This document shows, one piece after another, positions 7,402 to 15,425 of a stretch of DNA of 17,754 bases. The notes under the pieces were generated by a model. That model did not search any database. It saw only the letters and a list, made by a program, of their open reading frames with translations, and was not told the origin of the DNA. The number at the start of each line of letters is the position of its first letter. The stretch's first letter is position 1. Origin of the DNA: JBBSBY01 sp038205805 (GTDB lineage: Bacteria > Desulfobacterota > Desulfomonilia > Desulfomonilales > Desulfomonilaceae). The position numbers and the translations under genes were made by a program. The stretch spans positions 1 to 17,754 of the forward strand of contig JBBRBO010000081.1 of NCBI GenBank assembly GCA_038205805.1, given 5' to 3'.

Positions 7402-9099
7402 CTATTTCTTGGCTGAGGTAGCCCTCTCAGCGACCGACTCTCCTGAACTCTCTTTCATTGCCTCATACGTGGTAAACCCGCCGCTGATGTTCTCGGAATC
7501 AAAGCCCTTTTGTTTGAGTATCCTGTGGGCCACGTAGCCCCGCAATCCCACTTCGCAGAATAGGATCTGCGTCTTGGTCTTGTCCAGTTCATCAAGCTTC
7601 TCACGCAGTTCGTCTATGGGAATGTTTACGGCTCCAGGCGCCTTACCCACCTCCTGCAGTTCTTCAGGGGTTCGCACGTCCAGAAGCGTATATGATTCGG
7701 CGTCCAGGGTGTCGAGATAATCCCACTGTACTGCCTCCAAGTCGCCGCGCATGACATTCGCCGCAACTGCCCCGGCCACATTAACGGGATCCTTTGCGGA
7801 GGAGTACGGCGGCGCATACGCGAGTTCCAGCTCTTCCAGGTCAAATACGGTCATGGCGCCGTGAATCGCTGTGGCGATCACGTCAATGCGCTTATCAACG
7901 CCCTCACCGCCCACAATCTGCGCGCCCAACACTCGTCCATTACCGGGAGAGAACATCAGCTTGATTGAGAGCTTTTCCGCGCCGGGATAATAGGAGGCGT
8001 GTGAGCCGGAATGGGTATTGCTCACGAGATAGGGGAGTTCATAGCGATTCAGTTGTTTCTCCGAGAGCCCTACGCTCGCGGCCGCAATGTCGAACACCTT
8101 TACGATGGAAGCGCCGATCGAGCCCCGGTACACGGAAGCGCGGCCCATAATGTTGTCCGCGGCAATGCGCGCCTGTTTGTTTGCCGGCCCCGCAAGCGCG
8201 ATCATAGTGGGAAACCCGGTGATGTAGTCGCGAATCACTACTGCGTCGCCTACGGCGTAGATTCTGGGATCTGAAGTTCGCATTGCGGAGTTCACCACGA
8301 TGCCGCCCCGCTCACCGAGTTGGAGATTGGCTTGCTTGGCGAGCTTGTTCTCCGGGGTCACTCCTATGGACATGACGACCAGATCCGCCGGTACGCTATC
8401 GCCCGACTTGAGGCGAACCGCAAGTCCGTGCGCAGGCTCCTCAATTGTGGAGACTTGCTCACCCAGACGCAAGTCAACTCCTTTGTCCTTTAGATGAGCC
8501 TGAATGAGTCCGGCCATTTCCGGATCAAAGGGCGGCATGACTTGGTTCAGCATCTCAACAACCGTAACGGAGCAACCGCGATCCACAAGGTTTTCAACCA
8601 TTTCCAGGCCGATGAATCCGGCGCCCACAACCACCGCCGTTTTCGGACTCCGCTCGTCAACATGAGTCTTGATGCGGTCTGCGTCGGGTATATTCCGCAA
8701 GCGGTATACACCGGGCAAATCTATGCCGGGAATAGGCGGTTTGGCGGGCTCGGCGCCCGGAGACAGGAGCACGTAGTCGTACCTCTCGCGGTAGGTCTTA
8801 CCCGAGGCGCTATCGACAGCCTCCACTTCCCGCGTATTGGGAAAAATACGTGTGACTTCGGTATTAGTGCGCACGTCAATGTTATAGCGCTTTGCGAATG
8901 ATTTCTTGGTAGTGACGAGCAGGTCGTCACGTTCCTCGATAGCGCCGCCGATATAGTAAGGCAAACCGCAATTTGCGAAAGAGATGTGTTCGCCACGTTC
9001 AAACACAACAATTTGGGCTGACTCATCAAGTCTTCGCGCCCGTGCTGCGGCCGTGGCGCCGCCTGCCACTCCTCCGATGATTACCAATTTTACGGCCAT
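7402..9099 (-). CDS. CoA-disulfide / persulfide reductase with C-terminal rhodanese domain
   Basis: A 565-residue flavoprotein. The FAD-binding N-terminus (VIIGGVAGGATAAARARR, 6-23) leads to the single redox cysteine in SFANCGLPYYIGG (Cys44), typical of CoA-disulfide reductases rather than CXXXXC disulfide reductases. The NAD(P)H-binding loop is GAGFIG (159-164), the second FAD motif is YAVGDA (281-286), and AYAPPYSSAKDP near 430 is the conserved dimer-interface segment. A rhodanese domain (about 455-550) retains its active cysteine, Cys515, in CEVGLRG. This architecture and length match the Shewanella NADH-dependent persulfide reductase (Npsr) and bacillary CoADR-RHD, which reduce CoA or glutathione persulfides and polysulfide in the cytoplasm. 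GGAGG lies 8 bases before the ATG. A sulfur-metabolism role fits the suspected Desulfobacterota host. Confidence 0.92.
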   Translation of the reverse strand: MAVKLVIIGGVAGGATAAARARRLDESAQIVVFERGEHISFANCGLPYYIGGAIEERDDLLVTTKKSFAKRYNIDVRTNTEVTRIFPNTREVEAVDSASGKTYRERYDYVLLSPGAEPAKPPIPGIDLPGVYRLRNIPDADRIKTHVDERSPKTAVVVGAGFIGLEMVENLVDRGCSVTVVEMLNQVMPPFDPEMAGLIQAHLKDKGVDLRLGEQVSTIEEPAHGLAVRLKSGDSVPADLVVMSIGVTPENKLAKQANLQLGERGGIVVNSAMRTSDPRIYAVGDAVVIRDYITGFPTMIALAGPANKQARIAADNIMGRASVYRGSIGASIVKVFDIAAASVGLSEKQLNRYELPYLVSNTHSGSHASYYPGAEKLSIKLMFSPGNGRVLGAQIVGGEGVDKRIDVIATAIHGAMTVFDLEELELAYAPPYSSAKDPVNVAGAVAANVMRGDLEAVQWDYLDTLDAESYTLLDVRTPEELQEVGKAPGAVNIPIDELREKLDELDKTKTQILFCEVGLRGYVAHRILKQKGFDSENISGGFTTYEAMKESSGESVAERATSAKK

Positions 9100-9124
9100 T
9101 CAATGCGCCTCCGTTGACTGTATT

Positions 9125-9140
9125 CGCAGGCTACCCTGCG
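9125..9140 (-). repeat. Leader hairpin before the persulfide reductase gene
   Basis: CGCAGG (9125-9130) and CCTGCG (9135-9140) form a perfect 6-bp stem with a four-base loop. It lies 26 bases upstream of the ATG and 12 bases upstream of the GGAGG site on the minus strand, so in the mRNA it would sit in the 5' leader. It could affect ribosome access or be an operator. Confidence 0.5.
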
Positions 9141-9518
9141 GTGAGCCGGTTCAAAGCCGGGATAAATGTGAGTTTACCCGAATAGGGGACAAATACCTAT
9201 GTCTGAGATTTCGTCACCGTGTGAGTCGTGAGTCATGCTTCCTCCGCCGGTAATCCAATTCCACTGAGGTGTCCAGCTGAAGTCGGATGATCGATTACAT
9301 TTTGCGGCGCTCGTTCTCCTTGTGAGCGCCGTGACTGTCGTGAGAAAGTACTCTCGGTGATGCGTCGCGGCGTCCGTACGTTTTCACCCCTAAAAGTAGC
9401 AACCGTTCATCGACATAGTCCAGTCGCTTGGAATCAGCATGGGAAGTTTCACCTATAGCCGAATCTTCATTATGCGGCTGCTTGGCGTGCCCACGACTCC
9501 TCATGATCGGCGCTTATT

Positions 9519-9539
9519 GCGAGAGACAATTTATCTCGC
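9519..9539. repeat. 6-bp inverted repeat
   Basis: GCGAGA (9519-9524) and TCTCGC (9534-9539) are perfect reverse complements around a 9-base AT-rich loop, followed on the plus strand by TTTGTT. It resembles a weak terminator, but no gene precedes it on that strand. Confidence 0.4.
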
Positions 9540-9729
9540 TTTGTTAGCCCAACTTCAAGATCCGTAAGCAGGAGCGCACATGTTGCTGAAAATAACACTG
9601 TTTTTTGGCAAAAAGCTATTGTGCTCCGTCGGGTATTAGGGCAGAATAGTCAGTCACTATCCTTGAAAACGTATCGGTACGTCCAATCATTTAAAAGTTA
9701 CATGTTCCCACAGCGAAAGCCACGAACCA

Positions 9730-9746
9730 GGCCTCTGCGCGAGGCC
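9730..9746 (+). repeat. Leader hairpin before the carboxyltransferase gene
   Basis: GGCCTC (9730-9735) and GAGGCC (9741-9746) form a perfect 6-bp stem with a five-base loop. It ends 12 bases before the GGAGGG ribosome binding site (9759-9764), so it would be in the 5' leader of the mRNA. Confidence 0.5.
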
Positions 9747-9772
9747 GCTGACACCACCGGAGGGTCCACCAG

Positions 9773-11110
9773 ATGAAAGACGGTCAAGGCAAAAAGGTTA
9801 AGATTTTCGATATTACATTACGAGACGGTTCCCAGAGCAAGGTAGCCACCCGCATCAAATTAGACGATCTCCTCAAGATTGCACATGAACTCGCCGATTC
9901 GGGTATTTACGGTGTTGAGACCTGGGGCGGCGCTACCTTTGACGTCTGTGTACGATACTTACGGGAAGATCCATGGGAAAGAGCGCGCATTCTCAAGGCG
10001 GCCATGCCCAACGTGCAAAGCATGATGCTGATCCGTGGACAGAACTTAGTCGCATATTCAAATTTCCCCGACGATGTTGTTTACAAGTTCGTGGAAGTTG
10101 CAGGGCGAAACGGAATCGACATTTTCAGGATTTTTGACGCCTTGGACGATATTCGCAACCATGAAACAGTGGTAAAGGCCATTAAGCAAGCGGGTAGGAC
10201 GGCTGAAGGCGCCGTATGCTACACAATCAGCCCGGTCCATACTATCGAGAAGTTTGTCGAGAAGGCCAAGCAACTCGAAGACATGGGTGTGGATCAGATC
10301 GCCATTAAAGATATGGCCGGTCTTATTGATCCACATACTGCATACGAACTCGTCTCCAACCTGAAGAAAGCCGTGTCCGTGCCGATTCATCTTCACACGC
10401 ACGATAGCTGCGGTATGGGCATGATGTCTGCGCTCAAGGCCGTGGAAGCGGGCTGCGACATGCTCGACTCGGTACTCAGCCCCTTCTCGGGTGGAACCGG
10501 GCATCCTTGCACGGAATCCATCGTTTTCGCGCTCGAAAAATTCGGCTACGACACTGGCTGTGATTTGGTCAAATTGACCAAGGCCGCTGAAGCGGCTAAG
10601 GCCGTACGATCCAACTACGCCGAATTTGAGGCTCCGTACAGCGGCGTTGACTGCAAGATGTTGGTTACTCAGATTCCCGGCGGCGTTATGTCCAACCTCT
10701 CCAGCCAATTGAGAATGCAAAATGCCTTGCCGCGACTCAACGAGATCGTGGAAGAAATCCCCAAGGTGCGAGAAGACCTCGGCTGGATCCCGTTGGTTAC
10801 GCCCACTTCGCAGATCGTTGTGTCGCAAGCTACCTTTAACGTGCTCCTTGGGCGTTACAAAATCATAGCAAACCATACGGCGAACTTGCTGAAGGGCCTG
10901 TATGGCCAGACTCCTGCGCCGGTAAACAAAGAGCTGCAAGATCGCGTGCTCAAGGGTGAGGCGCCCGCAACCGTGCGACCCGCGGAACTTCTGCCGCCCA
11001 TGTGGGATGAGCTTGAGAAGAAATTCCCCAACATGTCCGACGAAGACATCCTGATTCACGCCATTTTCCCGCATGAGGCAAAGGGTTATTTCGAGGAAGT
11101 GAAGAAGTAA
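9773..11110 (+). CDS. Biotin-dependent carboxyltransferase subunit (OadA / PycB / transcarboxylase 5S type) lacking the biotin domain
   Basis: A 445-residue protein. The N-terminal TIM barrel holds the metal site: DITLRDGSQS (Asp18), AIKDMAG with the lysine normally carboxylated (Lys179), and HTHD (His208, His210). The C-terminal PYC/OADA domain includes TQIPGGVMSNLSSQL. The family moves a carboxyl group between carboxybiotin and pyruvate. Full-length OadA or PycB proteins are near 600 residues and end in a biotinyl domain with a Met-Lys-Met site. That domain is absent here, as in the 5S subunit of methylmalonyl-CoA:pyruvate transcarboxylase, so a separate biotin carrier must be supplied from elsewhere. 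The usual His of the RDAHQS motif is Ser20 here. GGAGGG lies 8 bases before the ATG, and a terminator follows 31 bases after the stop. Anaplerosis or propionate metabolism is inferred. Confidence 0.88.
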   Translation: MKDGQGKKVKIFDITLRDGSQSKVATRIKLDDLLKIAHELADSGIYGVETWGGATFDVCVRYLREDPWERARILKAAMPNVQSMMLIRGQNLVAYSNFPDDVVYKFVEVAGRNGIDIFRIFDALDDIRNHETVVKAIKQAGRTAEGAVCYTISPVHTIEKFVEKAKQLEDMGVDQIAIKDMAGLIDPHTAYELVSNLKKAVSVPIHLHTHDSCGMGMMSALKAVEAGCDMLDSVLSPFSGGTGHPCTESIVFALEKFGYDTGCDLVKLTKAAEAAKAVRSNYAEFEAPYSGVDCKMLVTQIPGGVMSNLSSQLRMQNALPRLNEIVEEIPKVREDLGWIPLVTPTSQIVVSQATFNVLLGRYKIIANHTANLLKGLYGQTPAPVNKELQDRVLKGEAPATVRPAELLPPMWDELEKKFPNMSDEDILIHAIFPHEAKGYFEEVKK

Positions 11111-11141
11111 GTTCCATTCAGAGCCCTTTTCTAGTATAAAG

Positions 11142-11196
11142 AAATGGAGCGCGCGTGTTGGCGCCTAATGGGCCCAATGGTGACGCTCCATTTTTT
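11142..11196 (+). terminator. Intrinsic terminator after the carboxyltransferase gene
   Basis: AAATGGAGCG (11142-11151) and CGCTCCATTT (11184-11193) form a perfect 10-bp stem, and the T run continues to 11196. The 32-base loop is GC-rich and partly self-complementary, which is longer than usual. The position 31 bases after the stop codon and the T tract make it the clearest terminator in the window. Confidence 0.8.
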
Positions 11197-11376
11197 GTTA
11201 TAGCGAAGTGTCTTGGCCTTCTTTCGTTTTTTAGAGCGCTGAACATGTTTATGCGCCCACTAGAGTAGCAACACCTGCAATGATGATGGGGGTGGCATCC
11301 ACCGCATGGTAAACACGTTTATTTTCCCGGAACCCGCATCCATGAGACGCCCCTGAGCAACTGAATTGAGTAAAAC

Positions 11377-13152
11377 ATGAAAGTCGCTCAGCCCATACGT
11401 GAACCTCAGATCTCGGAATCGCCGTCCAATCCCGTAATGTTTCTCGCCCCTGGGGAGGCTCTACGCTCGTTGCTCCCGCAATTTGGGTTACTACTTCTTG
11501 TTTGGGTGTTCACCGTGGTGTTCATCGACCCTCGCGGGGAGTTCATGGTGAACGATGACTGGAGCTTCGTGAAACTTGTCGAGGGCCTCAACCGTGGGGA
11601 ACTTATAGCCACAGGATGGGGCGCGGGTGGCCCAAGCGCCTTAGTACACGCCTTTTGGGGCAAGCTTTTCACGGATGTCTTCGGCTTTACGCTAACGAAC
11701 TTGCGTCTTTCGGTTCTCAGTCTGTCGATAGCGTCGTCCTTTGTGTTGTTACTGCTGGGTAGGATGCTTGGGGCTCACCCTTGGATTGCCTTCATTGCCG
11801 TGTGTGTTCTCGTCATGAACCCGTTGTTTTTGGCCGAGAGCTTCACATTCATGACGGACAACACCTTCGCATCCTTGTTGATTTTTTCCATTTTTTTCAT
11901 CACGTGGGGCTTGGAAAGACGCTCTTCGGCGGTCTTCGTCGTTGGGCTGATCTTCACATTGCTGGCCATTTTGACCAGACAAATCGGCGTGGTGGCGCCT
12001 GCGGCCCTCATCGGCATGGCTCTTGTCCGGCGCGGCGGTCCCGGCCTGGGGCGTATGAAGCTCATTCTTCTTGTGCTGGGCGTCACGATAGCGCCGTGGA
12101 TCGCCTTTGAGTTCTTTCTAAAATACATGGGCAGCACCCCCGTCACCAGCCACGAAGTGGTGAGGAATATTTTTCTTTACCCTTTTAAAAAGGGGTTTCC
12201 GGATTACTTCGTATTCCTGTTCTCTGAAATGGTCTTGGTTGCGATCGGGTATGTGGGCTTTTTCATGGCTCCGCTCACTGCATTAGACGCACGCGAACTG
12301 GGGGACTCCAAGCCGCTCAAGGTGCTCGCAATCAGTGTGGCGGCGGTGTTCGCGATTATGGCGCTCGTCATTACGCTCGGTATCTACACGCCACCCATTG
12401 TGTTGCACAGGAACGTCATTTTTAATCTGGGGATAGGGCCGATCATTCTTAAAGATATTTACGACTTGGACTATCAGCGAACCATTCTATTTCCGCCGGT
12501 TCTGTATACCGCCGTGGTCGCCATAGCTGTGCTTTCCGGGGCTATACTCGTGCGTCGTGCGCTTCAAACTTTGAGCGGCCTGTGGTCTAACTTAAGGAAC
12601 CTGAAGGCCCGTGAGTCTATGCGAGAGTCATCGCTGGTATGGTTCCTGGCCGCAGTTTTCTATTGGGGAGTCATCGGTCTTTCGGGCTTTCACGACAGGT
12701 ATCTTATATCCCTCCTGATTCTTGTAATTGTCTGGTATGTGGCGACCTTCGGCCGTAGCTGGAGCTTCGCGCCCACGTTTGCGGTCCCCGCCTTCGTGGT
12801 TTTGGCGTTTCTGGCCGCCTTTTCGTGGATCGGCGTGCATGACTTCATGCAAACGAAGCGGGCGCTCGTGAAGGCCCAGACCTACGTCACACGGGATCTC
12901 CGGGTACACCCCTGTGACTTCGACGGCGGCTTCGAGTTCAATGGATACCATTGCTACGACAAGGACTATACTTCACATAAGGGCATGAGCTGGTGGTGGG
13001 TCACCAAGCAGGACTACGCCCTGACCCTGGGGCCTTTGCCCGACTTTTCCGTAGTGAAGACATTCCCCATAGGGCGCATTATGGAAAAAGACGCCGCCAT
13101 ATACGTCCTGAAAGAAGATATGACCGTAAAGAACACCGGTTCACACGAATAG
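11377..13152 (+). CDS. GT-C fold membrane glycosyltransferase, GT39/ArnT-like
   Basis: A 591-residue polytopic protein with roughly ten to twelve membrane segments between about residues 33 and 490, then a soluble C-terminal tail of about 100 residues. The first extracytoplasmic loop carries an acidic pair, VNDDWSF (Asp60-Asp61), in the place where GT-C enzymes (PMT, ArnT, GT39/GT83) bind metal and the polyprenyl-phosphate sugar. Such enzymes take a sugar from undecaprenyl phosphate outside the inner membrane and add it to lipid A, protein or glycan. The acceptor cannot be predicted. The tail segment GGFEFNGYHCYD resembles tails of other bacterial GT39-like proteins. No strong ribosome binding site is visible before the ATG, only a weak TTGAG. 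The lipid kinase gene begins 8 bases after its stop. Confidence 0.75.
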   Translation: MKVAQPIREPQISESPSNPVMFLAPGEALRSLLPQFGLLLLVWVFTVVFIDPRGEFMVNDDWSFVKLVEGLNRGELIATGWGAGGPSALVHAFWGKLFTDVFGFTLTNLRLSVLSLSIASSFVLLLLGRMLGAHPWIAFIAVCVLVMNPLFLAESFTFMTDNTFASLLIFSIFFITWGLERRSSAVFVVGLIFTLLAILTRQIGVVAPAALIGMALVRRGGPGLGRMKLILLVLGVTIAPWIAFEFFLKYMGSTPVTSHEVVRNIFLYPFKKGFPDYFVFLFSEMVLVAIGYVGFFMAPLTALDARELGDSKPLKVLAISVAAVFAIMALVITLGIYTPPIVLHRNVIFNLGIGPIILKDIYDLDYQRTILFPPVLYTAVVAIAVLSGAILVRRALQTLSGLWSNLRNLKARESMRESSLVWFLAAVFYWGVIGLSGFHDRYLISLLILVIVWYVATFGRSWSFAPTFAVPAFVVLAFLAAFSWIGVHDFMQTKRALVKAQTYVTRDLRVHPCDFDGGFEFNGYHCYDKDYTSHKGMSWWWVTKQDYALTLGPLPDFSVVKTFPIGRIMEKDAAIYVLKEDMTVKNTGSHE

Positions 13153-13160
13153 GAATTACC

Positions 13161-14087
13161 ATGCCGGCCACCACCTTTTGTCTCATTCTTGGAAGTGACG
13201 ACGCGAACGCTCCCGATATTCGAGCGGCCGTGGATAAGATGAAAGATCAGGGCGCCCGTGTGGATGAAATGCTTATTACCACGCGCAACCAAGAGATCGA
13301 GTTGGCACGGCAGGCGGCGGCGGCCGAATACGACGCTATCGTTGCCGTGGGTGGCGACGGCACCCTGGGCAATGTGGTGAACGGGCTCATGACCGCCGAG
13401 AAGCGAAACTTCGATGGCCTGGGGATTATCCCCATGGGCACCGCGAACGACTTCGCGACGTCCGGGCAGTTTCCCACCGATCCTGACCACTGCTTGCAAT
13501 TCATACGTGAATTTGCCCCCATCCTTGTCGATGTGGGCGAGATGAACGGCCGTTATTTTCTCAATGTTGCAAGCGGCGGCTTCGGAGCTGAAGTCACTAC
13601 TTCCACATCGCCTGCATTGAAGGATTGGCTCGGCGGTTTCGCGTACGTGCTCACAGGGGTGAGCAGGCTCGTTTCCCTGAAAGCGAAACCCGTGCGGATA
13701 AAGGCGCCTTCCTTCGAGTGGGAGGGGCCGTTGCTCGCATTGGCGGTCGGCAACGGAAAGCAAGCCGGCGGAGGTTTCGAGCTGTGTCCCCGCGCCGTGA
13801 TAAATGACGGCTTCCTCGATTTGACCATCATACCTGATAGGCCGCTCGATGGTCTCATGACGTTGATGTCCGAATTCGGAAAGCTTCATGAGGCGCCCGG
13901 ACCCGACAACATCATGTACCAGCAGGTGACATGGGTGGAAGTCTTTGCCTCCGAGGGGCTACAGGTGAACTTTGATGGGCAGCCGCATACGGGGCGGTCA
14001 TTTCGATTCACGAATCACGCACGTACATTGCCGCTCTATATGCCCGCGAGTTCACTCCTATTATTAGAAACCGGGGAGCGGGTGTAG
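13161..14087 (+). CDS. Diacylglycerol kinase-family lipid kinase (YegS/BmrU-like)
   Basis: A 308-residue protein close to the family's usual length of about 300. The nucleotide-binding loop VAVGGDGTLGNVVNGL (61-76) and GTANDFA (93-99) are diagnostic of the DAGK/ceramide kinase/YegS catalytic domain. VGNGKQAGGGFELCPRA and the following INDGFLDL match the second domain, where YegS positions its metal. It would phosphorylate a membrane lipid, perhaps diacylglycerol or phosphatidylglycerol, at the inner membrane. The open frame extends to 12993 inside the previous gene, but the ATG at 13161 is supported by TAGGAA five bases upstream (which reuses the upstream stop codon) and by homology starting there. 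It is tightly co-transcribed with the GT39-like gene. Confidence 0.9.
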   Translation: MPATTFCLILGSDDANAPDIRAAVDKMKDQGARVDEMLITTRNQEIELARQAAAAEYDAIVAVGGDGTLGNVVNGLMTAEKRNFDGLGIIPMGTANDFATSGQFPTDPDHCLQFIREFAPILVDVGEMNGRYFLNVASGGFGAEVTTSTSPALKDWLGGFAYVLTGVSRLVSLKAKPVRIKAPSFEWEGPLLALAVGNGKQAGGGFELCPRAVINDGFLDLTIIPDRPLDGLMTLMSEFGKLHEAPGPDNIMYQQVTWVEVFASEGLQVNFDGQPHTGRSFRFTNHARTLPLYMPASSLLLLETGERV

Positions 14088-14109
14088 CGCTTTCGCCGCG
14101 CATGTCCCT

Positions 14110-14125
14110 GCGCCCTATCGGGCGC
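14110..14125 (+). terminator. GC-rich hairpin after the lipid kinase gene
   Basis: GCGCCC (14110-14115) and GGGCGC (14120-14125) form a perfect 6-bp GC-only stem with the tetraloop TATC, 23 bases after the stop codon. No real T run follows (only CTTACGCTCCCTT), so it may slow polymerase or protect the 3' end rather than act as a full intrinsic terminator. Confidence 0.4.
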
Positions 14126-14153
14126 CGCTTACGCTCCCTTCGCCAACGAGCAA

Positions 14154-14185
14154 AGCTGAAAGTCTCTCTCAGAGGGCTTTCAGCT
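14154..14185. terminator. 9-bp inverted repeat spanning the arsC stop codon
   Basis: AGCTGAAAG (14154-14162) and CTTTCAGCT (14177-14185) are exact reverse complements. The intervening bases contain a further CTCT/AGAG pairing. The repeat lies between the convergent lipid kinase and arsC genes and includes the arsC stop (14171-14169). On the minus strand only a short TT follows, so termination strength is uncertain. Confidence 0.45.
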
Positions 14186-14627
14186 CCAGCAGTTCCGGGA
14201 GACGCTCCACCACGGACCTAATTTCGTCTCGGACGCGACGGTAGTGTTGCAAAGCCTCTTCCTCGTCCCTTGCTCCTTTGGCCAATTTGGGAGAATCAGG
14301 AAATCCCCAGTGAAACGTTTTCGAGGCGGCGGGAAAAAACTGACACGCCTCCCGAGCGTGGTCGCATGCGGTTACCACATACTGGAATGTTGAGGCCGGC
14401 AGCGTGTCCACGTGCTCGGATGTATGTGAGGACATATCCACGCCAACTTCGTTCATTACCTGGACGGCTCGCTGGTCTACCCCGTGCCGGGCCACGCCGG
14501 CCGAGTACGCCTCCAGTTTGTCTCCCAAGAGCTTACGAGTCCAGGTTTCGGCCATTTAGCTCCTGCACGAGTTGCCGGTGCACAGAAAGAGAATTTTAGG
14601 CTTGGTTGACGCGCCTTGATTCTTCAG
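14169..14627 (-). pseudogene. arsC: Thioredoxin-type arsenate reductase (ArsC), interrupted by an in-frame TAA
   Basis: Read from 14627, the minus strand encodes ILFLCTGNSCRS, the oxyanion loop of low-molecular-weight-phosphatase-type ArsC, then a TAA at 14558-14556, then MAETWTRKLLG and a full-length remainder to 14169. In the family this junction reads CRSQMAE, so a CAA glutamine codon has become TAA. The first cysteine of the loop (codon at 14582-14580) is the nucleophile. The later pair in CDHAREAC matches the two resolving cysteines, and HWGFPDS follows. Nothing else is damaged. The longest uninterrupted frame (14169-14555, 128 residues) lacks the active site. No ATG, GTG or TTG precedes the loop. 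A CTG at 14627 with GGAG upstream is the best start, perhaps a second mutation. It follows bamD by 35 bases. A sequencing error is possible. Confidence 0.85.
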
Positions 14628-14662
14628 GATTCTGTCTCCAATGAGATCGTCCGCCGTCGATG

Positions 14663-15319
14663 TTACTTATTTTTGATCTTCTTGAGCAAATCGTTGGCTT
14701 TCTCGTCGAAACCGAGTTTGGGATACTCGTCCAGAATACGGCGCGTCGCCATTCTTGCGCCGGTGTAATTGCCTAAGCCAATGTAGGTCCGCGCCTTTTG
14801 GTATTCTTTTTCCGCTAGTTTTTGCAAACATTCGCGGTGTTTTTCTTCGGCCTTTTTCCCCCATTCGCCGGCTTCGGTGTCACTCGCCAGTTGTTTGAAG
14901 GCTTCCGCTGATTTCTGAATGATTCTGCTATCCAGGTCGGTATTCTTTATCTGATTGAAGTAGGACATGGCCACAAAGTACTTGGCCTTGGCTATGTCCG
15001 GATCGTTGGGATAGAGCTGCACGAATTGTAGGAATCGCCCTATAGCCTTATCGTACTCCTTAGCGTTGTATTGGGCTTCAGCTATTCTCAGGTATACTTT
15101 CGGCATATCTTTGAAGTCCGGATGCGCGGATTTGATTTGTTCGTAGACATCCACGGCCTGAGTGTATTTCTCCTTGTTGTAGAGTTCTTCAGCGGCCTTG
15201 AACATCTGTTCCGGGGAAGATGATTTCTCCGACTGTTCCGCGCTCGTGGAAATGGGCATGCAGCCCGCGGCGGTAAGCCACGCAAGCAGGGCGATCACCG
15301 TGAGTATTCTGTTTGTCAT
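14663..15319 (-). CDS. bamD: Outer-membrane assembly lipoprotein, BamD (YfiO) type
   Basis: A 218-residue TPR-like lipoprotein, slightly shorter than E. coli BamD. The signal peptide runs over residues 1-19 and ends in a lipobox-like TAAGC with Cys20 as the lipidated residue. Tandem helical repeats start at about 35 with FKAAEELYNKEKYTQAVDVY. KAKYFVAMSYFNQI and GEWGKKAEEKHRECLQKLAEKE correspond to the conserved BamD core, and GNYTGARMATRRILDEYP is the last repeat. BamD sits on the inner leaflet of the outer membrane and helps BamA insert beta-barrels. A general YbgF-like TPR lipoprotein is the alternative. The start at 15319 is preferred over 15376 because the signal peptide begins there and GAGG lies 8 bases upstream. 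It lies 106 bases after ispB and just before arsC. Confidence 0.82.
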   Translation of the reverse strand: MTNRILTVIALLAWLTAAGCMPISTSAEQSEKSSSPEQMFKAAEELYNKEKYTQAVDVYEQIKSAHPDFKDMPKVYLRIAEAQYNAKEYDKAIGRFLQFVQLYPNDPDIAKAKYFVAMSYFNQIKNTDLDSRIIQKSAEAFKQLASDTEAGEWGKKAEEKHRECLQKLAEKEYQKARTYIGLGNYTGARMATRRILDEYPKLGFDEKANDLLKKIKNK

Positions 15320-15425
15320 GCTTTCAGCCTCGTTTGCTTCCGCGAAGGAACGGGTTTCGTGGAGTCTTTGTACCAAGAAAGCGAAATGATTGAAAGAGCG
15401 ATTACTTTATTCGTTCCACATTCCC

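Larger units (their letters stand above)
9100..9772. other. Divergent gap with no gene seen
   Basis: This 673-base stretch separates two divergent genes and should hold both promoters. No credible coding frame was found: a minus frame at 9295-9504 has unnatural composition and no ribosome binding site. I did not recognise a riboswitch. Three small hairpins are present (9125-9140, 9519-9539, 9730-9746). I could not place either promoter with confidence. Confidence 0.55.

Noticed and set aside
10058..11074. A long minus-strand open frame of 338 codons
   Set aside because: It lies entirely antisense to the well-supported carboxyltransferase gene. Its translation is His- and Arg-rich with no known motif, a mirror effect of codon bias.
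12993..13160. A longer lipid kinase start inside the GT39-like gene
   Set aside because: The extra 56 residues do not resemble the family, while the ATG at 13161 has a ribosome binding site.
13014..13889. A minus-strand open frame of 291 codons
   Set aside because: It is antisense to the lipid kinase and the end of the GT39-like gene, without any recognisable domain.
15320..15376. A longer bamD start at 15376
   Set aside because: It would place a charged segment before the lipoprotein signal peptide, and the ribosome binding site supports 15319.
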